Positions 22,315-32,856 of a DNA stretch of 64,000 nt are shown piece after piece. The stretch's first letter is position 1, and each line of letters opens with the position of its first letter. Origin of the DNA: Pleurostoma richardsiae (lineage: Eukaryota > Ascomycota > Sordariomycetes > Calosphaeriales > Pleurostomataceae); NCBI GenBank assembly GCA_030052745.1, contig JANBVO010000041.1, positions 1-64,000 of the forward strand. The letters run 5' to 3'. The position numbers were made by a program, and so were the translations under genes. Below the pieces are notes generated by a model that saw only the letters and a program-made list of their open reading frames with translations, was not told the DNA's origin and did no database searches.

Positions 22315-23396
22315 CTGCTTTCCGATTCACTGCCTGATTGAGCGCTTCGTTGACTTGTGTTTGTATTTCCCCGACGGCTGGACGTAATGGGAAGCTACGG
22401 AGTGGCAACGTGCGATCTAGGTGGTATCAGGGCAGCATGAAACGTTGTCGGAGAATTGACACGGCGAAAATCTTCAGTTTCGGAGTCGTCCTCCGCGATC
22501 TCAGGTCCTGACGGTATTGAAGAGGTCTGAGGGGCAAGAGCATATGTACATATGTAGTAGGTTTGTATCCACAATGACATCTGAAGGTGCCGCGGCGAAG
22601 TCCCACATGTATGCAACGTGCATTTTCGGTTGATCAAGCCTTTCTTATATAAGGGTCCACTAAAGCAAGAGTTACTCCACCTTGATTGGTGCATGGGGAC
22701 AACCACACCACTCCTGCCTATGAAAGGGACCTGAGTACCCGGTACCTACCTACCCGGGCAGCTACGTCAGGTAAGGTTCTGGCTTGGTTTCCGAACCGTC
22801 TGCCAGTGGCGCCATCCCGTCTTGACACGCACGAAGTTGATGCTGTGTGGAGGCGGTCGAATTCCCTCTCCCTTACGCCTCCTGCCTTTCTCAGTACTTA
22901 GTATCACCGAAAAAAGGCGAGCTTTCCCATGTAAGCGTCTCGAGGAGTCGTGGGATCGTCGACTAGTAGTAGGACTGCTAGCGCCGTCACACACTTGGAC
23001 CGAGGCGCCTTCTCTCTATATCACGTTGCCGAAACCTTGCATCAGCGCGGCGTTCTAGGTTGGATATCGAGCAGCCTGTTCCTTACTTGAGCGTATACAG
23101 GCGCTGCTTCCGGCTGACGCGCCGATCGAAGGATCACTCGGTTACCTCTACCATCTCAACTACTCAACGGGGTCGTTCGGGTAACGAGTCGCGATCTCCC
23201 TTGTCGAGATGCCCTCTACCGCAACAACGGCGGCCCCATGTTCAGATAGGTACTGGCCAGGCTGGGATTGATCAATCGGGTTGTTAACTTCCGTTTTGAG
23301 CGCCGGATGTGGGAGAGCGAAATATTCTGAAGACGTCGCCGCCGCTTGAAGTTGTCTTGTCCCTGTTTCAGGCTACCCTCCGTCATTCGAGGCGCA
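22315..23396. promoter_or_regulatory. Divergent spacer between JJJ1 and the SPX-RING gene
   Basis: About 1.1 kb with presumed promoters for both genes. It contains TTATATAAG near 22644 and GGTACCTACCTACCC near 22741, the latter related to the dispersed palindromic motif. CTACGGAGT occurs near 22395. No further gene is recognised. Confidence 0.5.
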
Positions 23397-25041
23397 ATGA
23401 AGTTTGCTCACGAATTCAAGGAGGCCTTGGGCCGCGAAGGTTCTCTTTCGCGCTGATATGTTTGCATGCTTGCCTCTGCTAACACTTGCTTGCAGGATAT
23501 CCCGCTCATTGGATCGATTCAGCCATCCCGTACAGCCAGCTGAAAAAGTGTCTTAAGAAGGTCCAGCAGGAACTTCGTGGTCTGGGCCTAGAGCCCGAGA
23601 CCTTGCAACAGCTCCTTGCGGCCCATGCTGTCTCTGCCGAGGGTGATACTGTGCCCGTGGCTAAATACAACCTCGACGGTAATTGTCATCCTGCGTCGTT
23701 TCCGCTGACCCGGCATGGTATCTCTGACATTGATTTATTTAGCCAGCGGGTCTCACATGCTACGTCCACGGCTCTCTTTTTTCGTTCAGCTTAAAGATGG
23801 TGTGGTCGTTGATGCCGCTCTGTCGCCAGCCTCACGGGCTTTTCTTCAAAAGTTCGCCGCTGCTCGAGGCACTTTTCCAAGCGTTGCACAGGGCCTTGGC
23901 GTGCAGCCTGGCACTAACCTCAGCGATCATGGACTCAACGAGCCCTCCTCCATGGTTAATGCGTACCTGAACAAATGCTCGTTGGCTTCAGCCCAACCTG
24001 GGGACACTGGTGGCCAGCCGCATCGAGTGGAGGTGCCCTTAGTCTTCGACAGCGAGTTCTTTGACATATTGCAGAACGATGTGACCGGCTTGGATGCTCT
24101 CCAGCGTCAGGAGCAGAGAATTATGAAGGCAGATATTACCGATTTGGGGAGGGACATCTCGACGGTGACGAGACCGTCGAGGTTTGCCAAGACCGATCTG
24201 TCGCGGTGGCGGGAGCTCTTTGAGCTCTATGTCCACGCGCAGGTCTTCTTTTCAACGCAGGAACGCGAACATGGTCCTCGCAGGAGTGGAAAGGCTTTAA
24301 AACAGCTGGTTTGGTTCCAGAAGGAGATCAACGACCGAAAGCTAGCAGAACATTTCAAGTTGTCCGCAAGCCGGGATGCATATTCGAGATTTCTGAAGCT
24401 GAACGCGACGCTGTTGCAAAACCTTAAGTTTCAGGAGATCAATCAGACCGCTATAACCAAGATTTTGAAGAGTAACTAAAATCCGATTCCTCCCCTTCAA
24501 GCGTATCGCCGCCGCGGGATAACATTTGTTAACCATATCTGCAGAATTTGACAAGCGTACATCACTGGGAGTCTCTAGGACATTCCCGACAGTCATCAAC
24601 TCTCGCGCTTTCATTGCCGAAAGCGTGGCCAAGGATATCTGCGCCGTCGTAACCCAGGAGCTTATCACCGTTGTTCCGCGATTCGAAGATTATATGTGCC
24701 CAATTTGCCTTAGCATTGCCTGGCTCCCAGTTCGTCTTGCTTGCCATCACGTTTTCTGCGTCCGATGTATAATAAAAATGCAGCGGGAGCTTAAAAGGCA
24801 ATGTCCCCTTTGCAGGGAGGGCGTAGTCCTAGAAGCAGATTTAAGTAAGTGTCTTGCAATCCTCTATCCTATCGAGAATGCTGAGCAGAGCTTCTCAGGC
24901 AACCTTGATCGGGACCTTGAGAAATTTTTGCGGAGGTATTTTCGTAAAGAAACGAGCGAAAAGCAGAGGGCGAACGAGATTGAACGCGGTATCGAACTCT
25001 ACGGGGAAGCATACGAGCATTCATCCTGTACTGTGATGTAG
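23397..25041 (+). CDS. SPX-RING E3 ubiquitin ligase with C-terminal CAAX-like box
   Basis: Exons are 23397-23439, 23496-23678, 23743-24471, 24545-24844 and 24899-25041, coding 465 residues. The N-terminus MKFAHEFKEALGREG-YPAHWIDSAIPYSQLKKCLKK is an SPX domain start with the lysines that in SPX proteins bind inositol pyrophosphates. The SPX domain continues to about residue 310 (ETL, RWRELFELY and later helices). A C3HC4 RING lies near residues 365-410 (CPICLSIAWLP ... CHHVFCVRCI ... CPLCREG). Proteins of this layout include fission yeast Pqr1 and fungal RING-14-type ligases, linked to phosphate homeostasis. The last four residues, CTVM, fit a farnesylation CAAX box. Intron 1 has a weak GTTCTC donor. 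Intron 4 (54 nt) is stop-free and in frame. Confidence 0.88.
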
Positions 25042-25296
25042 CCTCTTTTACCATGTACATATGGAAGCAGCCGAGAATGCAAACTGAAGCTTGTGACAGG
25101 AAGTTCTTTGCGCTCTTTTGAGGGGTACCTGAATTAGATACACCTGGGGGACAACCATGTCGGTCTGTACCGGGCGAAAGAGTGATACACCAACACAGAA
25201 CGACCACATCCTACCCTAAAGCGAGCACATGATGTGGACCAGTCACCAGCCATCAATGGCAGTGCCTAGACAAGCTGTGGCGTTCTGATGGCCCCT

Positions 25297-27331
25297 TCAA
25301 TTTTCTACCGTCGACTCCTGAGCTGCAACGTCTAGAGCTCCCACGAACACCGACTTCAATTGATCAGTTTCCTCGAGTCCCACACTTATCCGTATCAGGT
25401 CGGGGTCGACTCCGAGGCTTGCAGCCCAATCCAGTTCTTGATAGTGCGCAAGCAACACATATGGGGAAGTTAAGGTGAAATTCGTTCCTAGGCTGGGGCC
25501 TTTTGCAGTTTCGAGCGCGTCGTAGAAGGCCATGGCTTGAGCTTTGCGGTGGAACGTAACTGACAGGAGCCCGCCATAACCACCGGTCGTTAGCCTGCAA
25601 GCATCATAATTCTTCCTAGAATCGTTGTACTTCGGGTAATAGATTTGCTTCACAAGGGGATTATAGTGAAGCACATCACAAATGGCTTCTGCGTTGGCGT
25701 TGATACGCTCGATCCTGGCCGCAAAATCTCGGCTATTTCTCTCCATGAATATAGCGTCTTCGCACCAGTATGTATCCTCGTACAAGGCGTCTGCCGCGGA
25801 CTTCAGAAGAGAATAATAGCGGCCTTCCGGGTTCAGGACTGCGCTGCCGCCCATGACATTGCAATCACCAGAGAATATCTTGGTGAGACTGCTAACGACG
25901 ATGTCGGCATACTGGAGCACGTTGATGTTGGCGAAGGTCCCAATAGTCTCATCCACAACCAAGGCAAAATTATACCGGTCTGCCAAAGAGCGGATGCGGG
26001 CAAGGTCAGGACAGGTTAGCAACGGGTTGCCTGGAAACTCGCAAAACAGCCCGAGAAACCTCTCACCAGCCTCCAGGCGGCGCTCCAGATCGTCAAGCTC
26101 CCCGTCAGAAGCGTGGCCGTAGAAGATACATCCGGGGCCGAACTTCTGGAGGATCTTGAGGCTGTCAACGTAGGGAAAGCCAAAGTTGATGCTCTGCAAG
26201 TTGCCCCTTGCAGCCAAGAGAGTGCGGTGAGCATTGAAGACCGCATTCATGCCGCATGGGTACAAGTAGATGTCACCTTCCTCAAGACTCTTGACCCCCC
26301 TAGAGCTGATCTCCTTCTCGGGAAGGGGGCCCGCAGCCACGTCAACGTCAGCCGTAAGAGTGCCAGCGATTCTCCTCCGGATAGCTGATTTAGCTCGTTC
26401 AACGAACGAGATATCCAGGTTTCTGCCAAATCTCTCTTCAAGGAAACGGTATGTCTCATCGGCATCACTTCGAGGAACCCCCGGCGCGGAGTCACGCGGC
26501 TCATCCGGTTGTGTAGACGGCCATGCTGCACTGTCATCAACTGAGAGAGGGCGTCGATAACGTCTTGGGCCGCGGCAAAACTTGTGTTTCGCCTGTGACT
26601 CGGCCTCGTCGTCCAGCACCAGGAGGCCGTCCTTGAGCAGACCACTGCAGAACTCAGCACGTCGGCTGGAGACACCGTCACCGGTGTGTTGCCAATATTG
26701 CTTTGCGTAACTGAAGGCACCCGAGGAAAAGAGAACAGCCGAGATAGCGGGGCATATCGACAGCAAGGGCACAGCTGCGGGCTTAGACCTGTCCAGGGTC
26801 AGGTGAATTGTGTGCAAGCCGTCCAGCAAAGCTGGCGGTGCGCGCGCCTTGATGAATGCTGCACAGCGAAGCGCTGCCTGGCGGCTTGGGAATAGCATGG
26901 CCTCTTGGCCGGGCTGGCCATGCTGTCTAGCCAACTCCTGGGCGAGGCCGGAGATGGTCCTGTGGATAAAGAACCTGAAATGCGGAGTCAGCCCGTGAGC
27001 AAAGAGGAATAACCTGTTCGGTTCGGTCGAGACAGGCAGGAGTCACACTACTCACCTAGGATAGCCGGTTGTCATACGCTCCATGACCCATTGCTCGCCC
27101 TCCTCGTAGCCCACGTTTGCCCGCCATGTCGGCAGCGACACACTCACGGCCTAAAAAGGAGTCAACACCAAGTGTCAGTCGCTGCCATACCTCATCTCGA
27201 GGCTGCTTTCCCTGCGCAATCGCTGCATATCTATCCACTGACGCCTGCGGGTGTAAATAGGGCAGAATTAGCCTGAAACTCACATGTGCTGTGTCTGCCG
27301 GTATAGATTCGCCCAGCTCAAAGGTCGGCAT
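25297..27331 (-). CDS. STR2: Cystathionine gamma-synthase, fungal type
   Basis: PLP enzyme of methionine biosynthesis that joins cysteine to an activated homoserine to give cystathionine. Exons are 27331-27284, 27150-27056 and 26974-25297, coding 606 residues. Start [16 protein letters not shown] with [15 protein letters not shown] is characteristic of the fungal enzyme. The PLP-binding Lys is at about residue 413 in [10 protein letters not shown]. The substrate/cofactor Asp is in VVDETIGTF, and MGGSAVLNP follows. Fungal members are longer than bacterial MetB because of an N-terminal extension, seen here. It is tail-to-tail with the SPX-RING gene (255 bp apart). Confidence 0.9.
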
Positions 27332-28373
27332 CTCAGCAGATTTGACGAGCCGGTCGGAAGCAAGAGCCCAAGACGGCAGGAGGACGTACGGGGGATTACC
27401 ACACGAAGTGGTCCTTGACTTCGCCTAAAGTGCCGCACGAATTGAATAAGGTGTGCATATACCGTAGGATGACCTAGGTGCGTTGATATAAAGTTTTGGG
27501 GGCTTAGGAGGTTTGCCCTCAAGGAGGTACCCGAATACTTTGCCTTGGACGGACTACTACGTATTGAGACGGGTACTCGCTGCCCAACAAAAGTATATTC
27601 TGGGTTCCCCGATCACCACTACTAGCCAGCATCTATCTACCTACCTAGGCACTTTACATATGGGTGGGGTTACGGTTTTGAAAGTTTGCTTGGATTGATC
27701 AAGCAATGAGTCAGTGAAAGTTTGTGGTATCCGGGCCTGCCGACAGCGGAGGCAGAATTTTCGAGCCCCTAGCCTAAGGTTAAGATACCTGGTAGGTAAC
27801 TACTAGGTACTGAAATAGGTAGGTACATGTACACTATGGGCTAGTCATTGAGTCTCCATCTTATTTAGGTACCTAGGTAGGGTAATAAGTTAAAGTTCAT
27901 GCATGTAACCGATGTACGAGGACTGCCAGGCTGCCCACCGTGTTGCAGTAGCCGACACCCGTTTCTATGAATATGCAGACTTAAATCAATGCAATACTCG
28001 TGCGATATCATGGACAAGACCATTTTTGAAATGGTAAGATCGGTCTGAAGAACGCCCTGATGGCTGGTTCGCCCCTTTCTAGAACACGCCTATTGGACTT
28101 ATGTTCGTAAACACATTCTCCCTCAAGTTCCTACGGATAGCTGTCACGTCAAAGGCCAAGGCCATGGCCATGTGCACATATGGGCCCCCCTGACCAGAGA
28201 TGTTGTCCTGCTGCATGACGAAAAGGGACTTCACCTAAATTACAGATATGCTTAGAGCCGAGCGTGGAATCTCGCCAGCTGCTATCGGGAAGAATGCCGT
28301 CGACGCCAGTTGACAGAAGGAATAAGGGTCAGCCGACGCAACTCTGGAGCACGCCTCGAGCCCTGGAGCTCTA
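27332..28373. other. Spacer rich in the TACCTAGGTA motif
   Basis: About 1 kb between the CGS start and the VOC gene's stop, probably CGS promoter plus the VOC 3' region. It contains CTACCTACCTAGG near 27637, GGTAGGTAACTACTAGGT near 27793 and AGGTACCTAGGTAGGG at 27867-27882. No gene is recognised. Confidence 0.5.
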
Positions 28374-29966
28374 CTAGTAAGAGCTTCCGCCTCTGCCACC
28401 ACCAACACAGCTGATGCTGTCGCTAGGTGCGATGCTGTCCACATCTTCTTCCCAGCCTGCATGGCTACTACCGGCCACGTCGCTCGGCGGCAATGGCACG
28501 TTGCGCGCCGATATGTGGCTCCTTGTTCCGCTGGTGGCCCGGCTTGGTGTGACGTGGGTGGGGTAGCGCACTGGGTTATTCATACTCGCCGCACTCGCTA
28601 CACTGTTCATCTGGGACCGTGGCGTCATCTGCGCCGGTTCCTGCCAGGGGGGAGCCCGAATCGTGCTGGCGGTCTTATGGCTCCTTGCAGAGACATAACT
28701 CTCATGCTCATGTGCGTCGCACGCCGTGCCATGTCGCGTGGACACCAGGCCCCTTGACGGAGGTGGCACATCTGCCAATCTTGAGGAACCGCTGTGGCTC
28801 CTGTGCTCCACATCGGAGAGCATTAAAGGCTTCTGGATCGCTGTCGCCTCGCTGCGGGCGCGGACACTGGGTGCCGCAGCCGCACGCGAGCGAGGGAAAT
28901 GGCTGCTCCGCCCATCATCGATGCCGTCTTCCGTGCAGCAGGGAGAAGGCCCCTTGCGACTGTAGCGAGCACTGCCCGTCAGAGTGCGCGGCCCAGGGTC
29001 CACTGCCCGCGCTCTCTCCTCCGGGTAGTACACCTCTTCGACGGTGCGGTCGACCTCTACATGACTGCTGGGATGACCGGAAAAGGGCTCTGGAAAGGTC
29101 GCTCTCCTTCGAAACGCCGGCTGATCGAAGTCCTGACGGGGCGCATTTGCGCGGTCTTTCTTAACTATACTGTAGGTCAAAGCCGCGCCGGCCGCAGCGC
29201 CGGCCGCGACACCTAGCAAGGTACTGATTACTGTACCTGTGCTTGGCATGGAAGGACTATGAAGTGGCGACGCCGCCGGGATCAAACTGGTGGTTGAACG
29301 GGTGGAAGTGACAGTTCGGCGCAGTGCAGGGCGGTTGTTGCCATCCGGGAACCGGTCCGAACGCTCTGCTACAGCCAAGCGGGGCATATCATGAATAGAC
29401 TGGGCCGAGGATGTGGTAGCCACGTCATAGTCCCAGTCGATGATGCGGCTGGCCTCGTCATGTGTCGGCCGAGTTCTCCCCGTGGTCGAACCGCTGAAGT
29501 GTGAGGGATAATCGGAGGAGGGTACGTATATCACTTCCATCATGTTGCCGTCAAAATCGGTGACTCGAGCCCGTCTCTGGCCCAGCTTTGGGTTGTCGGC
29601 CATGTCCGCCGTCCGATCGGGCGATGATGGTTGGTTTAGAAGACGAGTGCCAGAGCTGTTTGCAGCAGGATCGATTGCTAGGGGAGACCCTGCTCTCGAG
29701 GCGAAAGCCAGAAACTGGCCGACAGCTTCCTGTGAGTGCACGGTGAGGACGATGCGTGATATCTTGAGTGGGCGACGGTCGGACGGGTTGATCTGCCGAA
29801 GCTGGAAAACAGGCGGATGAGGGAGGGTCGCTGCGCCGTAGGTCACGGCAACCGGGTCAGAGGCGCAAGACTCCGTCGATGTGTACCGCAAGCCTAGCGG
29901 TTGAACGATGGCGGAGTAGAAAGAGGAGGAGGAGGGCAGGTGAGAAACCTCGAGGAAAGGAAGCAT
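28374..29966 (-). CDS. VOC-fold (glyoxalase/dioxygenase-like) protein with membrane segment and long disordered tail
   Basis: Single exon, 530 residues. Start MLPFLEVSHLPSSSSFYSAI was chosen because it begins the VOC-like beta strand; an upstream in-frame ATG at 30113 would add a Thr/His-rich leader. The first about 160 residues resemble a vicinal-oxygen-chelate half: strand-helix start, RIVLTVHSQEAVGQFLAFA, then RVTDFDGNMMEVIYVP, the usual end with the metal-ligand Glu position. Around residues 245-270 is a small-residue-rich membrane segment (LLGVAAGAAAGAALTYSIV) with glycine-zipper spacing. The remaining tail is Ser/Arg-rich and ends DSISCVGGGRGGSSY. No enzyme activity can be assigned. The combination suggests a membrane-tethered protein. 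Confidence 0.72.
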   Translation of the reverse strand: MLPFLEVSHLPSSSSFYSAIVQPLGLRYTSTESCASDPVAVTYGAATLPHPPVFQLRQINPSDRRPLKISRIVLTVHSQEAVGQFLAFASRAGSPLAIDPAANSSGTRLLNQPSSPDRTADMADNPKLGQRRARVTDFDGNMMEVIYVPSSDYPSHFSGSTTGRTRPTHDEASRIIDWDYDVATTSSAQSIHDMPRLAVAERSDRFPDGNNRPALRRTVTSTRSTTSLIPAASPLHSPSMPSTGTVISTLLGVAAGAAAGAALTYSIVKKDRANAPRQDFDQPAFRRRATFPEPFSGHPSSHVEVDRTVEEVYYPEERARAVDPGPRTLTGSARYSRKGPSPCCTEDGIDDGRSSHFPRSRAAAAPSVRARSEATAIQKPLMLSDVEHRSHSGSSRLADVPPPSRGLVSTRHGTACDAHEHESYVSARSHKTASTIRAPPWQEPAQMTPRSQMNSVASAASMNNPVRYPTHVTPSRATSGTRSHISARNVPLPPSDVAGSSHAGWEEDVDSIAPSDSISCVGGGRGGSSY

Positions 29967-32036
29967 CGAGTCCAGTCCAAGTTGACGTGTGTGCGTGTGT
30001 GTACGTGTAAGTGGTGGATTTTCAAATGTATGTCTTGTGCGATGATGTGACGGCGAAGTAGCCAGTGTATACAATGGCGGGACGCTTTCGTCGTCTGAGG
30101 GAACAGCCCGCATTATATATCTACCTGCCTAGGTAGGTGGTAGCCCTTCACCGAGTGTGGACCAGGATGGTGGTCAAGCGAGGCCGGCAAGATCTCCTCT
30201 TTGGCTTCTGTTGTTCTTGTCCTTCGTCTTCCCGCCTGTCTTTAATTAGTAGGTCAACCTAGTGCGCGCATCTGTACCTTGTTGTGCTAGGGAGCACTAG
30301 ATCCCATGTGCCAGCACATCTGGCGAATGTGCATGCAAGCACGCCCGACTTAACGCCCGGAAGTATCCGATAGGCTATGACTGATCTCTTAGCTCTGGTG
30401 GAACGCAGTCTGCTTTTGGGAGATGGGGGCCCAATCCGATGGTGGAGACAAGCGCGTGGCGTCCGTTATTATTTAACCCACTGTGCAGGCCGTCAGGCGC
30501 ATGGGGTATATTACCTATAAGAATACACGAAGCCAGAGCTTCCTATATTGCTGAAGAGAAATGTGATTGATTCACTTCTCTTCCCTGTAGTTGATCGAGC
30601 CAGCTAGAAGACGAAGTATCTTTGACTTAACTTGGTAGCTGGACAGGTAGTAGAACGCTTGGATATTCCTCATGACGGCACGGCCTCCTACAATGTTAGG
30701 GAGCCACTTGTGAGGCGGAGCCACACGCAGACTCCTCAGGAGAGGATACGTGGTCTGTGGTGTACGTGCTAAAAGAGCTAACCGACGTCGTTTGACAGCT
30801 GCCACGTCAAGAAACGTGCCCACTTGACCTCACCTATAAACTTGCGGACCCGCCAGGCCTGCCTTACCATCAAACAGGGAGTTGCCACGACCAGATAGGT
30901 TGGCTCTTGTACAATCCTACGGGCGGCGGCTTCGCAATACAGTATCGAAGAAAAAGAGCAGGGCGGCCTTGATAGGCACAAGCTCACCACACGCGCCACT
31001 TCACGCCCTACTCGGGCAGCCGTCAACTGGACGAGCACTATCTGGCTGCCTCCTTCGCTAGCCTATGATGATTGACCGTGGCTTGATTTCATGCCGACGC
31101 CTAGGAAAGGGAGCGCGAAGGGTATGGAAGAGTCTCGTATAATGGACTTGGCAAGAAACCTAATACGAGAGACGGAAAAAGGAGAGCAGACGAGGAGGGA
31201 GGACGAGGAAGGAGAAAGGAAGGACGCATTCCTTTGCACACAGCACAGTATCCTCCAGGTAAGTTGACACATGACATTGCGACAAAGTGACATTATGCCG
31301 GATGGTAAGCACCATTGCGCTGGGACTTCTAGTTTCTGCCGCTTCCTCCTCTGACCTGACAATACCTCCCTGTGCCGCTAGCAAAGCCCAACGCATCCAA
31401 CTAAGTCGACCATTACACCAGTATCGTGGGTGGTCTCTCCAGGTGCTCGACAGGGAAGGGATTCCCTGTTACTGCGATCAAGTGACTGGGGACAAACAAG
31501 CCCCCCAGGACCCTGAACCCAGGACAACTGTGTACGCCAGCGGATGTGAATGCTCCGCGAGAAGCGCCAGCAAAACCGGGGAATTGACTGTAGTCGGCTG
31601 TAGAAGTGAGTGGCCCTTGGTCTGCAAATAACAACAAGGGAGAGGGGGGGGCTGGATGTGCCACCGCGAGAGAGGAGGAAGTCAATGTAGACCAGGTTGA
31701 AGTGGTCTACGGGACACGTTGGAAAAGAGGGAGAGGTACCTTGGATCCCGGTGTTGAACGCTCAATGTTTTGGTTGTAAAAACAGCGACAGCGCACCGCA
31801 CAGAGGACCCAAGCCGAAAACGCCGGGAAACGCAGTGATCAGCAGCGATGTTGGTATCGCGCTTCCTGCAGAGGGACCCGGTGTTGGATTCATCCTTGAG
31901 GAATGGCGCTATTTGCCAAACGCAGACTCTCCTAGAAGACCCCGTGGACAAGCCAAGATACACGCCGGAAAAAAATTCTCACCGCTAGGAACTTGCCCTA
32001 TCACGGCTAGAGTCGCAGATTTACGGCTGCCGGGGA
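29967..32036. other. Long intergenic region without recognised genes
   Basis: About 2 kb. It holds the VOC gene's promoter side, including a near-perfect palindrome CTACCTGCCTAGGTAGGT at 30121-30138. A purine-rich stretch lies at about 31167-31226. Several ORFs of 60-115 codons on both strands overlap one another and show no family motif or splice-consistent continuation, so I list no gene. Confidence 0.45.
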
Positions 32037-32856
32037 CTAGATGATATCCCAAGAGTCCTCTGCAGCATGACAGAACTTGCTGCAGGCGACGCTGGCCGAC
32101 AGACTGTAATTGCTGATGGATATTTTCTCGTCCACAAAGCTGTCGGCGAAACTGTCTGGGCCTTTGGCCATTGCCCCGACGAAGACACAGATGCTCTCGT
32201 CAGGCTCAAGCGCGTCGATGTACTCCCTTACACGCACCACGGGGGCGTCGAAACTCAACGTGACCTTTCGGCACTTTGGTGGAAGATGATCGGTTATAGG
32301 GTTCTGAATGACGCGCAGCAGCTTCTCTTGAGAGTTTGTTGACCGGATGGCGAGTCGGTGCAGCAGCTGTACCATGAGACCAGCGAATCGCTTGAATGTA
32401 CGAGGTATACGGACAGAAGGTGAGACCTCGATCAGAACGCCTTTGGCAGTGTGTATGTAAATTTGAAGCTTTCCTGCCTTATTGACTGGAGAGTCGAGGA
32501 GGGTGAGGAGACACTGAGAGAAATAAGCGTCAGCATGTTGCACGCGGATGGCTTGATCAATTCTGGGAGAGGACCTGATGGGTGATATCAGGCCGCGCGT
32601 CGCTAATATCGCGATTCATCTTGCGCATCACCCCTATATGCTCGTCGCTGTTGAGAAGCGAGTACTTCTCCTCGCGTTGCATGCCAACGCGGCCGTTACC
32701 ACCGTGTGAGGCCTTGTACGTTTCCAGGCTTGCGTTTGATAGGACGACAATGAGCCTCTTCGTGTCTTTGTCAGTCGACGGAATCGGAACATGCTGTTCT
32801 GCTACCAACTGCGGTAGCGATGGCGGTGGCAGGGACTGCGTACCTGTTGTCAACAT
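32037..32856 (-). CDS. EMG1: EMG1/NEP1 18S rRNA pseudouridine N1-methyltransferase
   Basis: SPOUT-fold methyltransferase of the small-subunit processome that makes N1-methyl-pseudouridine (the m1acp3-psi precursor) in 18S rRNA. Exons are 32856-32575 and 32513-32037, coding 252 residues, a normal length. Conserved blocks are [64 protein letters not shown] (SAM-binding knot) and [18 protein letters not shown]. The start at ATG 32856 gives [16 protein letters not shown]; a further upstream exon cannot be excluded. The intron donor GTCCTC is non-consensus, but the join restores [10 protein letters not shown] exactly. Confidence 0.92.
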
